DNA of 47,013 nucleotides from Eubacteriaceae bacterium (GTDB lineage: Bacteria; Bacillota; Clostridia; Lachnospirales; Lachnospiraceae), in contig CAJTCR010000040.1 of NCBI GenBank assembly GCA_910574915.1, positions 1 to 47,013 on the forward strand, given 5' to 3'. Position 1 is the first letter of the stretch, and every line of letters starts with the position of its first letter. The translations under genes and the position numbers were made by a program. Positions 25,051 through 34,332 of the stretch are shown piece after piece. The notes under the pieces are model-generated. The model worked only from the letters and a program-made list of their open reading frames with translations, did not search any database and had not been told where the DNA came from.

Positions 25051-26319
25051 ATGAGGGAATTAGTTCCGGGAGACCAGGGGGTACTTGTACAGTACGTGCA
25101 GCTTGCATTGGCGCGCGCAGGATATCCTGTCAATATCGATGGCATTTTTGGGGAGAGGACGTGTGAATTTCTGCGGGATTTCCTGGGCGGCGGGCAGGAC
25201 TGCCAGGTCGAGGAGGCGCAGTGGAATCAACTGCTTCCTTATTTAAAAGGGTATACCACATATCAGGTAAAACAGGGGGATACATTCTGGGGGATTGCAA
25301 ACAGGCTGCATTCCTCCGTGCGCAGGATTGCGGGGGCAAATCCGACCGTAGATCCGATGGCATTGCAGATCGGGACGGTGCTGCTTGTGCCGTTTGATTT
25401 TCCGCTCGTGTCAGAACAGGTGCCGTATTCATCGCTGCTTACGAACTGGATCTTGGAAGGGCTGATGGTACGGTATCCTTTTTTGCAGGAGGAGCCTGTC
25501 GGAAACAGTGTGATGGGGCAGAAGCTGTCGGTGATCCAGATCGGGGAAGGGACAAAGCAGGTATTTTACAATGCCTCGTTTCATGCAAACGAATGGATTA
25601 CAACGCCGGTGCTGTTAAAGTTTGCAGAAGACTATGCGCAGGCATATGCTACCGGGCAGAAAATCGGCGGGGTGCCTGCTTCGTGGCTGTATTATGGATA
25701 CCGCCTTTATCTTATGCCGCTTGTAAATCCAGACGGCGTAGACCTTGTAAACGGTGTGCTGGATGACCCGCATTATTTAAACCAGGCGGTGCAGATCGCG
25801 GCGGGATACCCCGATATTGCGTTTCCTAACGGCTGGAAGGCAAATATCGAAGGGACAGACTTAAATCTACAGTTTCCGGCAGGATGGGAGACGGCAAAGG
25901 AAGTCAAGTATGCGCAAGGTTACCGGACGCCCGCGCCAAGGGATTTTGTAGGCGAGGCGCCTTTGACAGCCCCGGAGAGCAGGGCGGTATACGAGTATAC
26001 AAAGCGCGGCGATTTTTCCCTAATCCTTGCTTACCATACACAGGGAGAGGTAATTTACTGGAAATACGCAGACTATGAGCCAGAGGATTCGTACCGGATC
26101 GCCATGTATTTTCAGCAGGTCAGCGGCTATGCCGTCGAACAGACGCCGAGCGCTTCTGGAAATGCCGGGTATAAGGACTGGTTTATCAAAGCGTATAACC
26201 GTCCGGGCTATACGATCGAAGCGGGGCAGGGAGTCAACCCGCTGCAAATGGAGCAGTTTGCGGCGATCTATGCAGACAATCTGGGGATTCTGACAGGCGG
26301 CATGACGCAGCTTGCCTGA
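25051..26319 (+). CDS. M14 zinc peptidase with peptidoglycan-binding and LysM domains
   Basis: A 422-residue protein. Residues 1-50 form a PG_binding_1-like unit (VLVQYVQLALARAGYPVNIDGIFG), residues 70-115 a LysM domain (YQVKQGDTFWGIANRLHSSVRRI), then an M14 carboxypeptidase-like domain with H178-x-x-E181, NPDGV, H329 (AYHTQG) and catalytic E390 (YTIEAGQG). This layout matches gamma-D-glutamyl-L-diamino acid endopeptidase I, which cuts muropeptide stems. No signal peptide is present, so a cytoplasmic or spore/recycling role is likely. GGGAG precedes the ATG, and TATAAT at 25015-25020 may give it its own promoter. Confidence 0.88.
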   Translation: MRELVPGDQGVLVQYVQLALARAGYPVNIDGIFGERTCEFLRDFLGGGQDCQVEEAQWNQLLPYLKGYTTYQVKQGDTFWGIANRLHSSVRRIAGANPTVDPMALQIGTVLLVPFDFPLVSEQVPYSSLLTNWILEGLMVRYPFLQEEPVGNSVMGQKLSVIQIGEGTKQVFYNASFHANEWITTPVLLKFAEDYAQAYATGQKIGGVPASWLYYGYRLYLMPLVNPDGVDLVNGVLDDPHYLNQAVQIAAGYPDIAFPNGWKANIEGTDLNLQFPAGWETAKEVKYAQGYRTPAPRDFVGEAPLTAPESRAVYEYTKRGDFSLILAYHTQGEVIYWKYADYEPEDSYRIAMYFQQVSGYAVEQTPSASGNAGYKDWFIKAYNRPGYTIEAGQGVNPLQMEQFAAIYADNLGILTGGMTQLA

Positions 26320-26366
26320 AAACAGCAAAAGATAGAAAAAGAGACATAAAGGAGAAAATAAAAACA

Positions 26367-26759
26367 ATGGAACAATTAAAAATCAGCTATAAAATCTATA
26401 TGGAAGCAGAAGATATCGGACAGTCCAGGATTCATACAAGCATCGCGTTTGTAAAAAATCAGTTTGCCCGTTCGCGCAGTGTGTACCTGCAATCGGCGGC
26501 ATTTGACGATGAAAGTGACCTGGACGCGTTTACGCTGCGGTTTTATGTGGAAAACGAGGTTTGCGAAGAGGATTGTACGTCGCTAGAAGATGCGCAGTCG
26601 TTTGTGCTGGATCTGGCGCAGGTGTTAGACGAGACGGCAGCGGCACATTCGTTTATGGATCTGGAAGGGGAATTTTCCTGGAGCTTTCAGGGAGAGGAAA
26701 AAACATATACGTTCCAGTCTGAGAGCGGATGGGATTACTGCGATTTTAAAGAGATGTGA
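26367..26759 (+). CDS. Unknown acidic 130-residue protein
   Basis: I do not recognise a domain. The protein is acidic with alternating strand-like segments (ISYKIYMEAED, SRSVYLQSAAFDDESDLDAFTLRFYVENEV) followed by a helix (SLEDAQSFVLDLAQVLDETAA) and a C-terminal Trp/Tyr-rich strand pair. No signal peptide or membrane segment. AAAGGAG lies upstream of ATG 26367. It stands between the M14 peptidase (47 bases) and the ABC-class ATPase (50 bases) in the same run, giving no clear hint of function. Confidence 0.72.
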   Translation: MEQLKISYKIYMEAEDIGQSRIHTSIAFVKNQFARSRSVYLQSAAFDDESDLDAFTLRFYVENEVCEEDCTSLEDAQSFVLDLAQVLDETAAAHSFMDLEGEFSWSFQGEEKTYTFQSESGWDYCDFKEM

Positions 26760-26809
26760 TTAGTGAGACCGATATACAGAAAGCAAAACGTTAAAAAAGG
26801 AGCAGAAAA

Positions 26810-28561
26810 ATGAAACAGTCAGAAGAATTGCAGGAAATACTGCGCCGGATTGACCATAGAGGTTATCCGGCGTATAAAGATACAGCAGGCGCTTACCAGT
26901 TTGCAAATTATGTGCTGAGCATCGACCATGTACAGGGCGATCCGTTTGCGTCGCCGTCGAAGGTCAGCATTCTTGTAGATGGAAAAAAGGCTGGATTTCC
27001 GGCAGAAATGACCGAAAAAAAGCATACGCGCACAGCACTTTGCGATGCGCTGCTAAGGAAGTTTGGCAGGGAAGCAGAACAATATTCGCATAAGGCAAAA
27101 GGCTCCGGGAAAAGCGGCTTACTGTCCGTCAGCCGTCCGGGGCAGGAGGTGTTAGAGCGCAGCGCCCTGGAAATTACGCCTGGCAGCGGGGACGTGCTGC
27201 TGCGCCTGGAAATCGGGTTTCCGGCAAACGGGCGTACGATCAACGCAGGGGAGCTTAGCAAGATCCTGTTCCGGTTTTTGCCGGAATGCGTACAGCAGTC
27301 GCTGTTTTATAAAAATGCGGACAAAAAGCATTTGCAGGCAGTGCGCGAGCTTGCGGAAGACCAGCAGTTTTTAAGGGAGCAGCTTGCAGACAAAAAGCTG
27401 GCTGCATTTGTTGCCGATGGTGCCGTGCTGCCGAGGGAATCCGGCGTTAGTGACCGTCCGATGAAGCAGGCAACCGTCTTTGCATCCCCGGAGTCGATGG
27501 CGGTAGAGATGGATCTGCCGTATGCTGGAAAAATGCGGGGCATGGGAATCCCGCAGGGCGTTACGCTGATCGTAGGCGGCGGCTATCATGGGAAGTCAAC
27601 GCTGCTTAAGGCGCTTGAACGGGGTGTATATAACCATATCGCAGGAGACGGCAGAGAGTATGTAATTACTGACGATACGGCGGTAAAGATCCGTGCCGAG
27701 GACGGCAGGAGCATACAAAAGACCGATATTTCCATGTTTATTAACGGCCTGCCAAATGGCAGGGATACAAAATCATTTGTGACAGAAGATGCCAGCGGCA
27801 GTACTTCACAGGCGGCAAATGTAGTTGAGGCGATGGAAGCGGGAACGCGCCTGTTTTTAATTGACGAGGATACGAGCGCGACTAATTTTATGATCCGGGA
27901 CGAGCTGATGGCGCGTGTCGTGCACCCGAAGATGGAGCCGATTACGCCGTTTATCGACCGAGTAAAGGAACTGTCGGATGAATACGGCATCTCTACGATT
28001 CTGGTGGCAGGAAGCTGTGGTTCCTATTTTTACAAGGCAGACCATGTCATTCAGATGATGCAGTACCAGCCTAAGGAGATTACGGAAGCCGCAAAGCAGG
28101 AAGCAGCGCGTTTTTCCGATATTACAAAGGACAAGCCTGCGCTTGCCCTGGCAGCGAAGCCTTCGTTTCACCGGGTATTTGCGGCGGGCAAAAAGGCGCC
28201 GCAAAATGACCGGATGAAAATCAAAGGCATGGGAAAAGATGCCGTGTCCATCGACCGGGATACGATCGAGCTGCGGTATGTGGAACAGCTTGTGGACAGC
28301 GAGCAGACAATGGCGCTTGGGTATATGGTAAAATACGCAAAGCAGCATCTTTTTGACGGAAAAAAGGATATCCAGACGATTGCGCGCCTGTTAGAAACAC
28401 TGGTGCAGGAAAAAGGAATCGGCGCCGTCTGTGAGGGGCGTTATCTGCCGTGCAACCTGGCTGTGCCGCGGGTGCAGGAGATTTTTGCCTGCCTGAACCG
28501 GTGCAGGTCGCTGGATGAAACAGGAAGGGGCGCGCTTCATGGACGATACGGCAGAAAATAA
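26810..28561 (+). CDS. ABC-class ATPase (PF09818 type)
   Basis: A 583-residue cytosolic protein of the family named predicted ATPase of the ABC class. The N-terminal third has the family pattern YPAYKDTAGAYQFANYVLSIDHVQGDPFA. Walker A is GGGYHGKST near residue 256, and the Walker B region is RLFLIDEDTSATNFM with a preceding signature-like SGSTSQA. There are no membrane segments, so it is not a transporter subunit. The family's substrate is unknown. Its 3' end overlaps the TetM-like/YacP gene by 23 bases, suggesting the two products are made together and may both relate to translation or RNA (inference). Confidence 0.87.
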   Translation: MKQSEELQEILRRIDHRGYPAYKDTAGAYQFANYVLSIDHVQGDPFASPSKVSILVDGKKAGFPAEMTEKKHTRTALCDALLRKFGREAEQYSHKAKGSGKSGLLSVSRPGQEVLERSALEITPGSGDVLLRLEIGFPANGRTINAGELSKILFRFLPECVQQSLFYKNADKKHLQAVRELAEDQQFLREQLADKKLAAFVADGAVLPRESGVSDRPMKQATVFASPESMAVEMDLPYAGKMRGMGIPQGVTLIVGGGYHGKSTLLKALERGVYNHIAGDGREYVITDDTAVKIRAEDGRSIQKTDISMFINGLPNGRDTKSFVTEDASGSTSQAANVVEAMEAGTRLFLIDEDTSATNFMIRDELMARVVHPKMEPITPFIDRVKELSDEYGISTILVAGSCGSYFYKADHVIQMMQYQPKEITEAAKQEAARFSDITKDKPALALAAKPSFHRVFAAGKKAPQNDRMKIKGMGKDAVSIDRDTIELRYVEQLVDSEQTMALGYMVKYAKQHLFDGKKDIQTIARLLETLVQEKGIGAVCEGRYLPCNLAVPRVQEIFACLNRCRSLDETGRGALHGRYGRK

Positions 28562-31313
28562 GGCGGAAAAGCGGATTTGTGTTGGACTTTTGGCACATGT
28601 AGACGCCGGAAAAACGACATTGTCCGAGGGGCTTTTGTATACAAGCGGCAGCATCCGTAAAATGGGGCGTGTGGACAGGCAGGATGCCTTTTTGGATAAC
28701 TATGAGATGGAGCGTGCAAGGGGCATTACGATCTTTTCCAAGCAGGCGGTGCTAAATTGGAACGGTTTTATTATCACGCTTTTGGATACGCCGGGGCATG
28801 TGGATTTTTCTGCGGAGATGGAGCGTACGTTGCAGGTGCTGGATTATGCGGTGCTGATTATCAGTGCCGCAGACGGGGTGCAGGGGCATACGCAGACACT
28901 TTGGAGGCTGTTAAAACGGTATCAGGTTCCGGTCTTTTTGTTTGTAAATAAAATGGACCAGGCAGCGGGGCAGGAGGCGGACATACAATCCGAACCGTAT
29001 CAGCTACATAAGGCGGCGCTATTGGAAGAATTGTGCGAAAGGCTGGATGCAAACTGCGTAGATTTTTCTTATCCGGGGCAGGAAGCGTTTTATGATGCGC
29101 TTGCCATGTGCCAGGAGGCGGCGATGGAGCAGTTTTTGGAACAGGGCATGATAGAGGATGCGTGTATCCGGGAGATGATTTTAAAACGGGAGGTCTTTCC
29201 GTGCTTTTTTGGTTCGGCATTAAGGCTGTCCGGTGTGGAGGAATTATTAGATGGCTTTGCAGCATATGCAAAAGCGCCGCAGTATCCGAATGTATTTGCC
29301 GCAAAGGCGTTTAAAATCGCAAGGGATGAACAGGGGAACAGGCTGACCTATCTTAAAATTACAGGCGGTGCTTTAAGGGCGCGCACGGTTCTTTCGGGCA
29401 GAAGTACTGCTGACGGGCAGGAGAGCCGCTGGGAAGAAAAGGTGAACCAGATCCGTATTTATTCCGGTGCCAGGTTTGAAGCGGTGGGGCAGGCGGACGC
29501 CGGGACAGTCTGTGCGGTGACCGGGCTGACGCAGACAATGCCGGGGCAGGGCTTTGGAGCAGAACCAAATTCTGCGCTTCCGGTATTAGAGCCGGTACTG
29601 ACCTATCAGGTGCTGCTGCCCGATGGCTGTGATGCGGCAGTCATGCTGCCGAAGCTGCGCCAGTTAGAGGAAGAGGAGCCGCAGCTTCATATTGTATGGA
29701 ATGAACAGCTTAAGGAAATCCAGGCGCAACTGATGGGCGAGGTGCAGATTGAAATACTCACAGGGATGATCCAGGAGCGTTTTGGCGTATCTGTACAGTT
29801 TGGGAGCGGGAATATCGTATACAAGGAGACAATCGCAGACAAGGTCGAAGGCGTGGGGCATTTTGAGCCGCTGCGCCATTATGCAGAAGTGCATTTGCTC
29901 ATCGAGCCAATGGAAGCGGGCAGCGGCTTGCAGTTTGAATCTTCTTGCAGCGAGGATGTGTTAGACCGCAACTGGCAGCGGCTTGTGCTGACGCATTTAA
30001 AAGAGCGGGAGCATAAGGGCGTTTTGACCGGGTCGGTGCTTACAGACGTAAAGATCACGCTGGCAGCGGGCAGGGCGCATTTAAAACATACCGAAGGCGG
30101 GGATTTCAGGCAGGCGACCTACCGTGCCGTGCGCCAAGGGCTGATGCAGGCGCAGTCTGTACTGTTAGAGCCTTATTATGAATTCCGGCTGGAGCTGCCG
30201 GAAGGAATGGTCGGCAGGGCGATGACGGATATCGAAGCCATGCACGGCAGCGTACAGTTGCCTGCTGTGGAAAACGGCACCGCGCTTTTAACCGGAAGCG
30301 CGCCTGTGGTCACAATGCGCGGCTACCAAAAAGCCGTGACCGAATATACAAGAGGGCTTGGAAGGCTCCAATGCACGCTCGGAGGATATGCGCCGTGCCA
30401 TAATACGCAGGAAGTATTAGAACAAAGGCAGTACGACCCGCAGAGCGACCTGGCGCATCCGTCCTCTTCGGTCTTTTGCGCGCATGGCGCAGGATTTGTC
30501 GTGGAATGGTATGAGGTAAAAGACTATATGCATCTGGAAAGCGCGCTTTTGGTTCCAAAGCCAGAGGAGGTGCGCCTGCTGGAAGAAGCGGAAAAATTAA
30601 AAAAGCACGCCCCGTCTGTCCGCAGCGAAAGCCTTGGCACCGAAGAAGTCGACCAGATTATCGCAGCCACCTTTCAGGCAAACCAGGGCAAAAAAGTAAA
30701 AAAAAGTAAATACGCCGCGCAGCCAAAAAAAAGGGTGTATACCGCGCAGGAGACAAAAGAGGCGGAAGTATCGAAAAAGCAGAAGCCTTCGGGCAGGAAA
30801 GAGTATTTTCTTGTGGATGGCTATAACATTATTTTTGCTTGGAAAGAACTTATCGAGATTGCCAAAGACAATATTGACGGGGCAAGAGGGCGACTTTTGG
30901 ATATTATGTGCAATTATCAGGCGGTAAAAAAGTGCGAGCTAATTGTCGTTTTTGACGCGTACCGCGTGGAAGGGCATCAAACAGAATATTATAACTACCA
31001 CAATATCCATGTCGTATATACAAAAGAAGCCGAGACTGCCGACCAGTATATCGAGCGCTTTGCACATGAAAACGGCAGGAAATACAACGTCACGGTGGCG
31101 ACCTCGGATGGAATGGAGCAGATTATTATCCGCGGGCAGGGATGCGGGCTGATCTCCGCCAGGGAGTTAGAGGCAGAAGTGCATATGGAGAACAAGCGTA
31201 TGCATACAGAGTATCTGGCGAAACAGCCGCAGGGCGGGAATATGCCGTTTGAAGAGGCGATTTTGAAGGGGGCAAAGGGTGTGTTTTATAACGGTTCGGA
31301 TAATGGGCGATAA
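28539..31313 (+). CDS. TetM-like ribosomal GTPase fused to a YacP/Rae1-type NYN nuclease
   Basis: A 924-residue protein. Residues 1-660 are a complete EF-G/TetM-type translational GTPase: G1 AHVDAGKTT (19-27), G2 RARGITI, G3 D83-TPGHVDF, G4 NKMD near 137, then EF-G-like domains. A Lys-rich linker (about 700-750) leads to an NYN/YacP domain with DGYNII, VFDAY, ETADQYIE and TSDGMEQ, the acidic positions expected for nuclease activity. Bacillus Rae1 (YacP) cuts mRNA in the ribosomal A site, so a ribosome-bound GTPase carrying it makes sense. AGGAAGGGG (28523-28531) selects ATG 28539. Tetracycline resistance should not be assumed. Confidence 0.88.
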   Translation: MDDTAENKAEKRICVGLLAHVDAGKTTLSEGLLYTSGSIRKMGRVDRQDAFLDNYEMERARGITIFSKQAVLNWNGFIITLLDTPGHVDFSAEMERTLQVLDYAVLIISAADGVQGHTQTLWRLLKRYQVPVFLFVNKMDQAAGQEADIQSEPYQLHKAALLEELCERLDANCVDFSYPGQEAFYDALAMCQEAAMEQFLEQGMIEDACIREMILKREVFPCFFGSALRLSGVEELLDGFAAYAKAPQYPNVFAAKAFKIARDEQGNRLTYLKITGGALRARTVLSGRSTADGQESRWEEKVNQIRIYSGARFEAVGQADAGTVCAVTGLTQTMPGQGFGAEPNSALPVLEPVLTYQVLLPDGCDAAVMLPKLRQLEEEEPQLHIVWNEQLKEIQAQLMGEVQIEILTGMIQERFGVSVQFGSGNIVYKETIADKVEGVGHFEPLRHYAEVHLLIEPMEAGSGLQFESSCSEDVLDRNWQRLVLTHLKEREHKGVLTGSVLTDVKITLAAGRAHLKHTEGGDFRQATYRAVRQGLMQAQSVLLEPYYEFRLELPEGMVGRAMTDIEAMHGSVQLPAVENGTALLTGSAPVVTMRGYQKAVTEYTRGLGRLQCTLGGYAPCHNTQEVLEQRQYDPQSDLAHPSSSVFCAHGAGFVVEWYEVKDYMHLESALLVPKPEEVRLLEEAEKLKKHAPSVRSESLGTEEVDQIIAATFQANQGKKVKKSKYAAQPKKRVYTAQETKEAEVSKKQKPSGRKEYFLVDGYNIIFAWKELIEIAKDNIDGARGRLLDIMCNYQAVKKCELIVVFDAYRVEGHQTEYYNYHNIHVVYTKEAETADQYIERFAHENGRKYNVTVATSDGMEQIIIRGQGCGLISARELEAEVHMENKRMHTEYLAKQPQGGNMPFEEAILKGAKGVFYNGSDNGR

Positions 31314-31340
31314 AGTTTTTAGGAAAGAACATGTATTTCA

Positions 31341-31636
31341 TAAAAGGACGCCAGGAGAGAGGATTGGCTTGTCCTGGCGGCGTCCGTTCCAGAATGTTAA
31401 GAAGCCCTAAGCATTCTGCTGCCACACTATGGCTGTGGACGGTCGCGGCACCTAGTTCGCTTCCGCCTGCCTGTCGGAAGCTAAAGGTGCCGCTTGGCTG
31501 CGCCCCTGGTTTTCCAGCAGAAGACAAAGGGCTTCTAAACATTCTTCCAAAGCCGCCGCCAGGGCAAGCCAATCCTCTCTCCTGGCTGTTCTTTGTAAGT
31601 GTTACGAAACAAGGTGTGATATGGTTTGTTTTGTAT
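31341..31636 (+). repeat. Palindromic element, copy R2 (forward)
   Basis: Begins near AAAGGACGCC without the usual left end, and ends in GATATGGTTTGTTTTG. The arm core TTGGCTTGTC is matched by GGCAAGCCAA in the right arm, with one T/C difference. The central hairpin tip is GCTTCCG/CGGAAGC rather than the usual GCTGCC/GGCAGC, and still pairs. It follows the TetM-like gene and could act as its transcription terminator. Confidence 0.88.
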
Positions 31637-31756
31637 GAAAACAACAGGGATTGCGTTGTAACATATAGTTAGTTTTGTTCGTTGTATTACTAGAATGTGA
31701 GTAGGTGTTTCCTGGATAGCAAACGGTTAGCAGGTGTTTATCAGAGCCGATTGAAG

Positions 31757-32049
31757 CTAGAGCGAATAAACCAAACCATATTGAGCTTGTTTCGTAGCAT
31801 TTACGAAGAGCAGCCGGGAGAGCGGATAGGCATCCCTTGGCGGCGGCTTTGGAAGAATGGTTAGAATCCCTTGGTATTCTGCAAAGCAACCAGGGGCGTA
31901 GCCAAGCGGCACCTTTAGCTGTCAGCAGGCAGCGAACTAGGTGCCGCGACCGTGCACAGCCACAGCGTAACAGCAGAATACTTAGGGATTCTTAGCATTC
32001 TGGAACGGACGCCGCCAGGGATGACTATCCGCTCTCCCGGCGTCCCTGT
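31757..32049 (-). repeat. Palindromic element, copy R3 (reverse)
   Basis: Reverse-orientation copy facing R2 across 120 bases. One end is CTAGAGCGAATAAACC; the other is cut off soon after GGCGTCCCT. The arms share the unusual GAGAGCGGATAG on one side and CTATCCGCTCTC on the other, showing that the arms of this copy vary together. R2 and R3 fill the gap between the convergent tetM-like gene and htpG. Confidence 0.88.
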
Positions 32050-32114
32050 ATTTATAATACAAAAAAGGACTGACAGAAAACTATCATCTGTCAGCCCTTA
32101 CATTCAAAAGACTT

Positions 32115-34223
32115 TTATTTTGCAAGCAGCATCATAATCTCATTACTTCTGGCAATAAATTTTGTCATAGCTTCCGGCGCGAGCGGCTGGTTGCTGATCA
32201 TGGCAAGGTCATATAGCTGCTGGCAGAACGTCGGTACGTGTTCGGAGTCTTTGTGTTCAAAAATATATTTTACGAGTGCGTTGTTGGCATTCAGCGTCAG
32301 GGAAACATCGCCGCCGAACATTGAGGTGTCCATACCGCCCATGCCGCCCATAGCGTACATCTTCATCATCTCCTGCATCCGTCTGCCTTCTTCGGATAGG
32401 GTAATAATTGAGGAGACATTTTCGTTTTTCAGCTTTTCTACTTTGACGGTCAACTTGTCGTTTTCAAGCGCTTTGCGGAACAGTTCGGTTAACGCGTCGG
32501 TTTCTTCTTTTAATTCTTCCTCAGAGCCTTCTTCTTTTAAAGATTCCGTAACGTCTGCATCGATTCGCATAAACTTGAATTTTTCGTTGCGGCGCTCTAA
32601 CTGTGTAATAAAGGAAGAGTCGATATTGTGGTCTAAGATTACGGCGTCCATGCCCTGTTCTTTGAACATATTAATATACTGGCTCTGCTGCTGTTCATCG
32701 GTGACATAGTATACGATCTTGCGCGTGTCTTTTTCTTCCTCGTCATCTGGCTCGTCTGTTGCGGAAGTGCCGTCTGGGTTTTCCACTTCGATCGGTTCGT
32801 CTGTTGCAGAAGTGCCGTCTGGATTTTCCACTTCGATGGACTCGTCCGCCTTTAAGCATTCCGGCAAAGTCAGGTATTTGTGGTCTAAGTTTTTAAATAA
32901 GATATAGTCGTTCATCTTATCGCAGAACTTGTCGTCTCTTAAGCAGCCGTATTTGATAAACGGGCTGATATCGTCCCAGTATTTTTCGTAGTCTTCTTTT
33001 TCCGTCTTGCACATGCCGGTCAGCTTGTCTGCGACTTTTTTTGTAATGTATTCGGAAATCTTTTTTACAAAGCCGTCGTTTTGCAGTGCGCTTCTGGATA
33101 CGTTTAACGGAAGATCCGGGCAGTCGATGACACCCTTTAACAGCATCAGGAATTCAGGAATGACTTCTTTGATGTTGTCCGCGATAAATACCTGGTTGTT
33201 ATACAGCTTGATCGTGCCTTCGATCGAGTCGTATTCGGTATTGATTTTCGGGAAATACAAAATGCCTTTTAAGTTAAACGGATAATCCATATTCAGGTGA
33301 ATCCAAAACAGCGGTTCTTTATAATCATGGAACACTTTGCGGTAAAATTCTTTGTATTCCTCGTCCGTGCAGTCCTTTGGCGTCTTTGCCCAAAGCGGAT
33401 TGGTGTCGTTGATGCTAACCGGGCGCTTTACAATTTTTAACTTTTCGGTACGCGGGGATACTTCTACCACTTCTTTTTCCCCGTTTTCATTTTCTTTTTC
33501 CTCGGTCTTTGCCTCTTCGATAATGGTCTCGATGACCGTATCGTCGTCGCGCTTGTCTGCAGGATCGATCGTTTCATATTCCGGTTCTGCATTTGCCTTG
33601 TTTAAATAAATAGGGATCGGCATAAAGGAGCAGTATTTTTCAATTACTTCTCTGGCACGATATTCATTGGCAAATTCCAGGCAGTCTTCATTTAAGTACA
33701 GTGTCATCGTAGTGCCGACGCTGTCTTTTGTGCCTGCGGTCATATCAAACTCGGTGCCGCCGTCGCATGACCAGTGTACCGCAGCCGCGCCTGCCTGATA
33801 AGAAAGCGTATCGATCGTTACCTGATCTGCAACCATAAACGCAGAGTAAAAACCAAGCCCGAAATGCCCGATAATCTGGTCTTCGTTTGCTTTGTCTTTG
33901 TATTTTTCCAGGAAATCCGCCGCGCCTGAAAAAGCGATCTGGTTAATATATTCCTCGACTTCCTGTGCGGTCATGCCAAGCCCGTTGTCTGTAAAGGTCA
34001 GTGTTTTTTCGTCAGGATTGACGGTTACCTGGATGGTTGGCTTATAATCATCCGGCAGTGTATATTCGCCCATCATATCCAGTTTTTTTAACTTTGTAAT
34101 TGCATCGCAGCCGTTTGAAATCAGCTCACGGTAGAAAATATCGTGATCGGAATATAACCATTTTTTAATAATAGGAAAAATGTTTTCACTGTTAATTGAA
34201 AGATTTCCGTGTTTGTTTTCCAT
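32115..34223 (-). CDS. htpG: Chaperone HtpG (bacterial Hsp90)
   Basis: A 702-residue Hsp90 homologue. The N-terminal ATPase has the N-box YRELISNGCDAITKL, DNGLGM and GHFGLGFYSAFMVAD; the middle domain carries PLFWIHLNMDYPFNLKGILYFPK and LPLNVSRSALQND; the C-terminal dimerisation domain follows. It helps fold and protect client proteins under stress, using ATP. AAAGGAG before ATG 34223 sets the start; the longer frame crosses the promoter. An acidic insertion near residues 460-490 has a 15-residue unit (IEVENPDGTSATDEP) twice in tandem, at a place where the family is variable. Regulation by HrcA is indicated by a CIRCE element upstream. Confidence 0.95.
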   Translation of the reverse strand: MENKHGNLSINSENIFPIIKKWLYSDHDIFYRELISNGCDAITKLKKLDMMGEYTLPDDYKPTIQVTVNPDEKTLTFTDNGLGMTAQEVEEYINQIAFSGAADFLEKYKDKANEDQIIGHFGLGFYSAFMVADQVTIDTLSYQAGAAAVHWSCDGGTEFDMTAGTKDSVGTTMTLYLNEDCLEFANEYRAREVIEKYCSFMPIPIYLNKANAEPEYETIDPADKRDDDTVIETIIEEAKTEEKENENGEKEVVEVSPRTEKLKIVKRPVSINDTNPLWAKTPKDCTDEEYKEFYRKVFHDYKEPLFWIHLNMDYPFNLKGILYFPKINTEYDSIEGTIKLYNNQVFIADNIKEVIPEFLMLLKGVIDCPDLPLNVSRSALQNDGFVKKISEYITKKVADKLTGMCKTEKEDYEKYWDDISPFIKYGCLRDDKFCDKMNDYILFKNLDHKYLTLPECLKADESIEVENPDGTSATDEPIEVENPDGTSATDEPDDEEEKDTRKIVYYVTDEQQQSQYINMFKEQGMDAVILDHNIDSSFITQLERRNEKFKFMRIDADVTESLKEEGSEEELKEETDALTELFRKALENDKLTVKVEKLKNENVSSIITLSEEGRRMQEMMKMYAMGGMGGMDTSMFGGDVSLTLNANNALVKYIFEHKDSEHVPTFCQQLYDLAMISNQPLAPEAMTKFIARSNEIMMLLAK
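32752..32841. repeat. 45-bp tandem duplication inside htpG
   Basis: Two copies of a 45-bp unit, nearly identical (third-position type differences such as GCGGAA/GCAGAA), encode IEVENPDGTSATDEP twice. The unit length is a multiple of three, so copy number can change without breaking the gene. Confidence 0.85.
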
Positions 34224-34296
34224 GAAAATAGACTCCTTTTCTTTAAAATTTTGCATATGGTCACTATACTTGCCTGTACCTGTTTTTCTATGTGCA

Positions 34297-34325
34297 ATAG
34301 TAATACTTAGCAGGAAAAAAGTCAA
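34297..34325 (-). promoter_or_regulatory. htpG promoter
   Basis: On the minus strand TTGACT (34320-34325), 17-base spacer, TACTAT (34297-34302), 73 bases before the start codon. The CIRCE element begins 7 bases upstream of the -35 box. Confidence 0.6.
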
Positions 34326-34332
34326 TAGAAAA

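Noticed and set aside
28539..31313. Calling the TetM-like gene a tetracycline resistance gene
   Set aside because: The GTPase is fused to a nuclease domain and lies in a core-like operon; similarity to TetM alone does not show resistance.
32191..33609. Plus-strand open frames across htpG
   Set aside because: Ser/Phe-rich shadows of a well-conserved gene, without start signals.
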